64,000 bases of DNA from Atkinsonella hypoxylon. Its lineage: Eukaryota > Ascomycota > Sordariomycetes > Hypocreales > Clavicipitaceae. The notes beneath the pieces are model-generated. The model ran no database searches. It saw only the letters and a program-made list of their open reading frames with translations, and had not been told where the DNA came from. A program made the position numbers and the translations under genes. The stretch lies in NCBI GenBank assembly GCA_000729835.1, contig JFHB01000108.1, positions 1-64,000 on the forward strand, in the 5' to 3' direction. Shown here piece by piece: positions 58,601 through 64,000 of the stretch; the stretch's first letter is position 1; each line of letters begins with the position of its first letter.

Positions 58601-60927
58601 TAAGTAGCAGCTAATTCTAGGAGCTTCTTATAGGAAGAAGAAGCAGTAGGATTTATACTACTAGAATTATTATTAAAGCTAGCTTCCTGTTGCTCCCTAT
58701 TTTGCTAGATCTCTTAAGAACTATAGGCCTCGTTTAAGGGATCTAGACAGCTATTTCCTCTAATATCTAGCAACTTAGGATTTAGACCTTCTAAATCCCT
58801 ATTATTAGAAGGAATCTAACTAGGAGCCCGTTTAGGAACTAGGGCTAATAGCTCTATAGCATTGTTATTGGTATTATCTTCTTCTTTAAAATCAGATAAT
58901 TTCTCGATTCAGCTATATTCCTTAGGATTAAAACTAGGCTGTTAAGGGATTTAAACCTCTATAGGATAACTAGCATTATAACCACTATTATAACTATTGC
59001 TAGCTAGAAATCCTATATAAGAGAGATTAGCGTGGTTTTTACACACTCTAGGGGTCTCTTGCCCCTTAAGCTATAAGAAGAAACTATACTTTTTAGGATT
59101 TAGAAGCCTACAGCAGCTTCTATTAGCTAAAAATAGCTGATTTCTAAGGAGAGTGCTCTCTATTAAATAGTACTTTAAACTACTAATTAGGTTAGTATCT
59201 AAACCTAGGCAATACAGAGCATCCTTTAGAGCTAAAGGCCTGTATTTAGCTGGATTTATACTAACTAGTACCTAGAATACAGCAGTTCCTTGTCTTTTAG
59301 GATAAATAGAACCTCCTCTAGTAGCAATAGGCGCGGTTTTACTCTTTTTTATAGGCTTAAAAGTCCTAAAAAATGCCTTATTGTTAACTATATAATAGGT
59401 AGAACCTGTATTATATAGTAAGGAGTTTTTAATTATTCTATTGGAATAGTTAAAAGAAGGGGTATTATTACTAGTAGTACTAGTATCACTAGTAGTGGAT
59501 TCTGTATCTAAATCGTAAGAATTATCACTACTAGAACTGCTAGATTTACTATTGGAATCTATAGTATCCTAGTTGCTAGTAGATAGGTTATAGCAACCTA
59601 TAGCAAAAGCAGCTTCTCTATCCTTATTCCTAGAGTTTTTGTTACTTCTTCTTCAGCTCTTCTACTTCTTCTTATTCTTAGAGGCTTTATCTGTATCTTT
59701 AGAGGTATTAGAATCATTAGAATTAGAATCGTTAGAATTCTTCTTCTAATTAGGAGGATTCTTTCCTTAATTAGCCTTATTATTATTAGAACTATTAGAA
59801 GCCTTATAACTAAGAGCTTTAGATATAAAGGAGCTTTTATCTCTTTATTCTTCTAATAAATTAGCTATAAGGAACTGTAAATTTAGCATTTTTATAGATA
59901 GACCTTGTGCTCTAGCAGCTCTAATAGAATATTGTTGCCTTTTAGCCTAGCTAGGGAAGGTCTTCTTTAAAGCATTAATATAATAATTTACCTAGTCAAT
60001 AGGATTAATAGCTATACTATAGAGCTGTAATCTTGCTAGTAAATTATTAAATTTAGCATTAAAGGCCTCTAAAGATCCCTTATAGTTCGAAAACAATAAG
60101 TTATAATAACTAGCATATAGCGTACTATATTGTATTTCAGCACTCTGCAAATACTGCCTAACTAAAACGTTATAGGCATCTACAGGGGACTTATGCTAGC
60201 TTATAGCAGCTTAAGGTCTAGATTAGCAACTATCTCTTATAATTATAAGGATAATAGCTTGCTCTAAATCTACTAACGTACTAGCTATACTAGAATTATT
60301 AATAAATTAAGGGAATCCTAAGGCCCTAAATTAAATAGTTAAAGCTTACTTCTACTGTTTAAAATTTTTAGGGCCTTTTAGCTTAGTAGCCTCTAGAATT
60401 AAGTAGACCTTCTTATTTAACTCTTTTATAGTGCTTTTATTAAAAGCAGGCAGAAAAGTAGCACTATTTAAGGAACTAGAAGGTTTAGGGGCTTTAAAAG
60501 AGACTTTAGAAGCTCTTTTAGAAGTAATAGGATCTACTACCTTAGAGGGAGACTCTATAGAGAGATTACCTATAGATGTAATTATAGTATCTAATTTACT
60601 TAGTAAATTAGCTATATTACCTTCATTTTAGCTTTATTTTGCTTTACTATACCTAATAAATCTATTTAAGGTCTTTTGTTGCTTATCTATTTAAGCTTTT
60701 AGATTAGCTTAAACATTATAGACTTACACTACTCTTTTAGAAGCTAATCTAGCTTCTTTTAGAGCCTTTTCAGCTGTATAATCTTCTTTATTAGAAGAGA
60801 AATCTACTAGCTAAGGGGGGGACCTTGCTGGACTAGGAAAGCTAGTAGCAGCTGTAGCTAGTGTACTAGAACTACTACCCTGTTTAGGGCTTGTGCTCTT
60901 TCCCTTACCTGTTCCTTTTAGTGCTAT
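55675..60927 (-). pseudogene. Copia-1 C gag-pol polyprotein, RIP-broken
   Basis: Start ATA at 60927-60925. The Gag, protease (LYNTGST near 59415), GAG-pre-integrase, integrase, linker (open 57849-57550, MQKLAKRTIPSRLLAT onward), RT (YVDN near 56690) and RNase H order is the same as in B. The Gag tail and the linker are the only long open stretches. Stops sit at largely the same codons as in A and B, as expected if the same CpA sites are hit repeatedly or the copies share an already mutated ancestor. Confidence 0.88.
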
Positions 60928-61882
60928 TTTAAGGGTTTTAATAGCTAATTTAACGCTCTTTATAGCTAATTATAGCCTAAATTACAGTGGAAATAGTAGT
61001 AAATAACAGTAATAACCTCTACTAGATATTAATAGATTGCTCTATTATAGGCCTAGAAGTGCCCTATATCTTTAGAAATTATACTGAGATTTTTCTCCAA
61101 TTTCTTTTGTAATAGGTATAATAGGCTCTAAGGTTGCGTTATATCGCGATCTGTATACATATACAATTTGTATAGCAGACTAGATTAACAAGCGGTTGCA
61201 AGGGGCATAAAACATAGGTTCTAGCTATTTTTAGCTAAAAAATTCAGGAGATTCTTCTCTAATTAGGTTCCAATAAATCAGTGGAGACCTAGGCACAGCT
61301 AATTTAGGGATATCTAGCTAATTCCTACTTTAAAATCCCGACTAGTAGGATTACTATATAAATTAATTCTGCGACCGAAAACACAGGAATATCTGCAACA
61401 AGAGCTGTTAGGCGTGCACTATAAATTGTAGTATAGTCACTAATAGAGGTGCACAGGGTGCACAATATAACAAGATAACAGCACAACAACAAGCGATGTA
61501 GTGTAGCGCTAAGCTTATTTCTTAATAGAAATAATTGATTAGGCAGTGCCTAATAAAACGATTCACAATGCAAATGTAATGTATATAGATGTGTATATTT
61601 TGATGTTGCACAATAATAGAACCTAGCTATTAAGAATAGCTTTAAAAGTGTGTATATATAGGGTGCATAGAGTGCAGAAGGCACAGGGTGGGCAGAATAA
61701 AAACACCAGTATAGTGGCTGGCGATATATATGCAGCAGGTATTAATAGCTTCCAGCAAGCTACTAATAGCAGCAATAGCTGCTAGCGTAGGTCTTAATAT
61801 AGCTTCTAGTGGGTAATACAGTACACAATAGTAGATTTTAGCGGGCTAACAGCTTGCAGATAGGTCTTCCGGGCTTATAACC
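60928..61882 (-). other. Copia-1 C leader
   Basis: Equivalent of 41709-42663 in B and 9234-10188 in A. Noncoding. Confidence 0.7.
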
Positions 61883-62586
61883 TATTGAAAATAATAGGGA
61901 TTACAGGACTAGATAGAAGAGGGTAGTGGTCTCTTATATTTAGCACCTGTAATTGCTCCTAGCAATTATTACGTAGTAGAAGCAGCAGCGGCCTAAATTA
62001 AGCTGTAGTGTATAGTATAGATCACGTAGAGGCAATAGATAACTGTAATAGTAGTATCTTTATATTAAGAGCGCTGTAACGAACTTAGTAAGAGTAGGAT
62101 CTTAAATCTTTCTAGTCCCTTATAGACCTACTAACTATATTAGCGGGCTATAGTTGCTAGAAGGGGCTTATAGGCTACTTTATAATTTCTGTAAAAAGAT
62201 TTACTATATAAAAACAAAAAAATTAACTTACAGCTATACAAACGAGATGCTTACGTGTATAATTTAATAAATTCCACTAATAATAAGCAACCCTTATAAG
62301 CAACTCTATCTAACAATTATACTATTAGATAGCCCTAATTCTTAACTTTTAAATAGTATACTTTTTGAATTTCTACCATTGCTAGTTGTAGAGAAAATCG
62401 CTGTTAAAGTTAACTATAGGTTAGGCAACTTTGCCTTAGTTGATTCTAGATGTTTCGCATCTAGTAACAGCGATATCTCTACTAAAAATCAACGTAACAA
62501 GACCTAGTTAGGGTCACGTGATAGAGCAACTAACAGGCAACTAGCAAGCATAAAAATAGGCTATACAGGGTAGCTTATTTTTAACA
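61883..62586 (-). repeat. Copia-1 C 5' LTR
   Basis: 704 bp, ending TTTTTAACA before AAGGG. Confidence 0.93.
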
Positions 62587-62591
62587 AAGGG

Positions 62592-62970
62592 TAAAATAGA
62601 GGTTAAATAGGCTAGCTAGTATTTATAATATAGTAACTATCTTTAACTAGGCTTAGCCCTTTTTAGCTTAAAAAAGCTATAGAAATTTTCTTTTTCTCTT
62701 AATTAAATAATCCCTTATAATATAGAGCTTTTATCCCTATAATTTCCTTTTTTCTTATATTAGTAATATTTAAACTAAAGTGCTCTTCTATCTTTAATAC
62801 TTAGTAGCTTTTCTCTCTTTTCTCTAGAATCTCTATAAAAAACCTTTTAATTATATAGTGTACTTTAATTAGAATAAGTCCTTAATAAAGCCTCTATTTT
62901 TATTGCCTTAAAACTAAACCCCTAAATAACTATATAGTCTACACTAAAGTAGGTAATAATATAGTATACA
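62592..62970. other. Unassigned host of Copia-1 C, right part
   Basis: Continues 54064-54714 across the Copia-1 C insertion. The forward frame gives a fairly open translation if TAG and TAA are read through, with no recognised family. The last 60 bp (62909-62970) resemble 18738-18803. It ends where Copia-2 F3 begins. Confidence 0.35.
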
Positions 62971-63285
62971 TGTTGGTAGACCAAGGGTCTTATTTATACT
63001 CCTTCGAGTCAGCCCTACAACCAGTTCACTAGTGCACTAGTATTTACATCAAAGAGGTTTAAATTTAGTTATCTAGGAGTTGTATCTAACTAGTAAAAGA
63101 GGCTACATTATATACCCTATTAAATACCTTATATGCCTTAAGTATAGTGTTGTGTTAAGGGGGAATTAAGGGGTATTAGCAACCCTAATGTAAGTAGAGA
63201 CTAATATGCAGATGTAACTAATTAGCAGTTGTATTTACCTATATAGGTGCTGGAATTGCACAATAGAGTTATAACAATTCTAACA
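62971..63285 (-). repeat. Copia-2 F3 3' LTR
   Basis: 315 bp, TGTTGGTAGACCAAGGG to TTCTAACA on the plus strand, relatively well preserved. Confidence 0.9.
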
Positions 63286-64000
63286 CTAGCAGTCTCTCTT
63301 TTTATTGTGCTAGTAGAGTAACTCTAATGTATTTAACAATTATAGTAATAGCAAAATAGATTAAAGGAATAAACAACAATAAAACTAATATCCTTCTACA
63401 TTAATTTATAGGTCTCTTTACCTAGCCTTCTACCTATATATTAGCTTTATTATTGTTAATAAAGGATTTAAGAGTCTTATTTAGCGTTACTTTTGTTATT
63501 AAATTAGCGATATTATCTTTACTATTAATCTAATAGATTTCGTCGATTTTGCGCCTTTTATATAATTAATATAGTGCTATAATGTTAATTATTAATCTCT
63601 TTTCCTTTATTATGCTAAGCTTTATAAAGTATTTATACAATAAGAATAAATCTATATAGATTACTAGTAGAATTAGCAGTATCTATAGCTGCTTTATTAC
63701 TATATTTAATGTAGTACTAATAGCATATAATATATTTACGCCTTACACTATACTATATAGTTCTAATATAAGCGTGCTTCTTATAACTCTCTTACTTTTA
63801 ATAAAGCTATATATAATAATGTTGCCTTTTATTATAAATTTAGTATTCTCTTTATAAGCTTCTTTATTACCTAAGATAATTATATATTCTATCTAGAAGC
63901 TTAAATCTTTATTATTTATAAAGGATCTATTAATAAATATATATAATTTAGTAGAGAGAAGGTCTATTAGAATATATTATAATCTATAGGTTTAGTTGTT
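63286..64000 (-). pseudogene. Copia-2 F3 RNase H and RT tail, partial
   Basis: Mirrors F1 about 28370-29086. RNase H lies at about 63400-63900, where the CGTCGATTTTGCGCC segment (63541-63555) keeps CG steps. Frame broken by stops; cut by the window end. Confidence 0.78.

Larger units (their letters stand above)
54715..62586 (-). mobile_element. Copia-1 retrotransposon copy C, full length (7.9 kb), inactivated
   Basis: Two 704-bp LTRs, exact AAGGG flanks (54710-54714, 62587-62591), same primer site and domain order as A and B. Its LTRs combine subtype I at the left diagnostic site with subtype II plus the extra CTAACAGGCAACTAG at the right one, so the family contains mosaics. Confidence 0.93.
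62971..64000 (-). mobile_element. Copia-2 retrotransposon copy F3, 3' end, runs off the window
   Basis: 3' LTR at 62971-63285, then RNase H and part of RT on the minus strand, parallel to F0 from 19793 to about 20820. The 5' part lies beyond position 64000. Five bases before the LTR are ATACA; the partner cannot be checked here. Confidence 0.88.

Overview
The window looks like a transposon-packed, AT-rich block of a filamentous ascomycete (Pezizomycotina) genome. This rests on fungal Copia, Gypsy and Fot1/pogo families, a repeat-induced point mutation (RIP) style signature (CpA and TpG depleted, TpA enriched, reading frames closed mainly by TAG and TAA, CpG often surviving), and one intact gene of a fungus-specific REase-kinase architecture. 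The species cannot be named from the sequence.

Layout. 1-365: lightly mutated DNA with a possible tRNA 3' end. 366-12734: 5'-truncated Gypsy-1 copy E1 (+), split by Copia-1 copy A (3058-10881, -). 12735-13822: unassigned segment, then an inverted Gypsy-1 LTR. 13823-15913: MITE-like element H1 holding a complete but decayed Fot1-type transposon (13939-15772). 15914-18249: GC-balanced island with the only convincing gene (-), 732 codons from its first ATG. 18265-18737: Copia-1 leader fragment cut by a Fot1-type fragment. 19793-22700: truncated Copia-2 copy F0 (-). 22869-23010: H2. 23094-29401: full-length Copia-2 copy F1 (+). 29407-33140: Gypsy fragment J (-). 33141-54063: Copia-2 copy F2 (+), opened by Gypsy-1 copy E2 (34952-52412), itself carrying three Copia-1 solo LTRs in a tandem duplication (35814-39749) and Copia-1 copy B (41003-48847, +). 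54715-62586: Copia-1 copy C (-). 62971-64000: Copia-2 copy F3 (-), running off the window.

Nesting gives relative order: F2 contains E2, which contains the solo LTRs and B; E1 contains A; H1 contains the Fot1-type element. Five-base duplications are exact for A, B, C, F1, solo LTR D1 and the outer edges of the D2-D3 pair. The E1/E2 comparison supplies an empty site for A. Every retroelement polyprotein is broken, and catalytic aspartates are replaced by asparagine in the copies read.

The items most worth a second look are the REase-kinase gene, whose upstream DNA is transposon from 15 bp before its first ATG; the 1.62-kb duplication with a chimeric middle solo LTR; and the E2/F2 junctions, where inverted Gypsy-1 LTRs flank a deletion of about 2.8 kb. 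No CRISPR array, prokaryotic operon or clearly new multigene system was seen.
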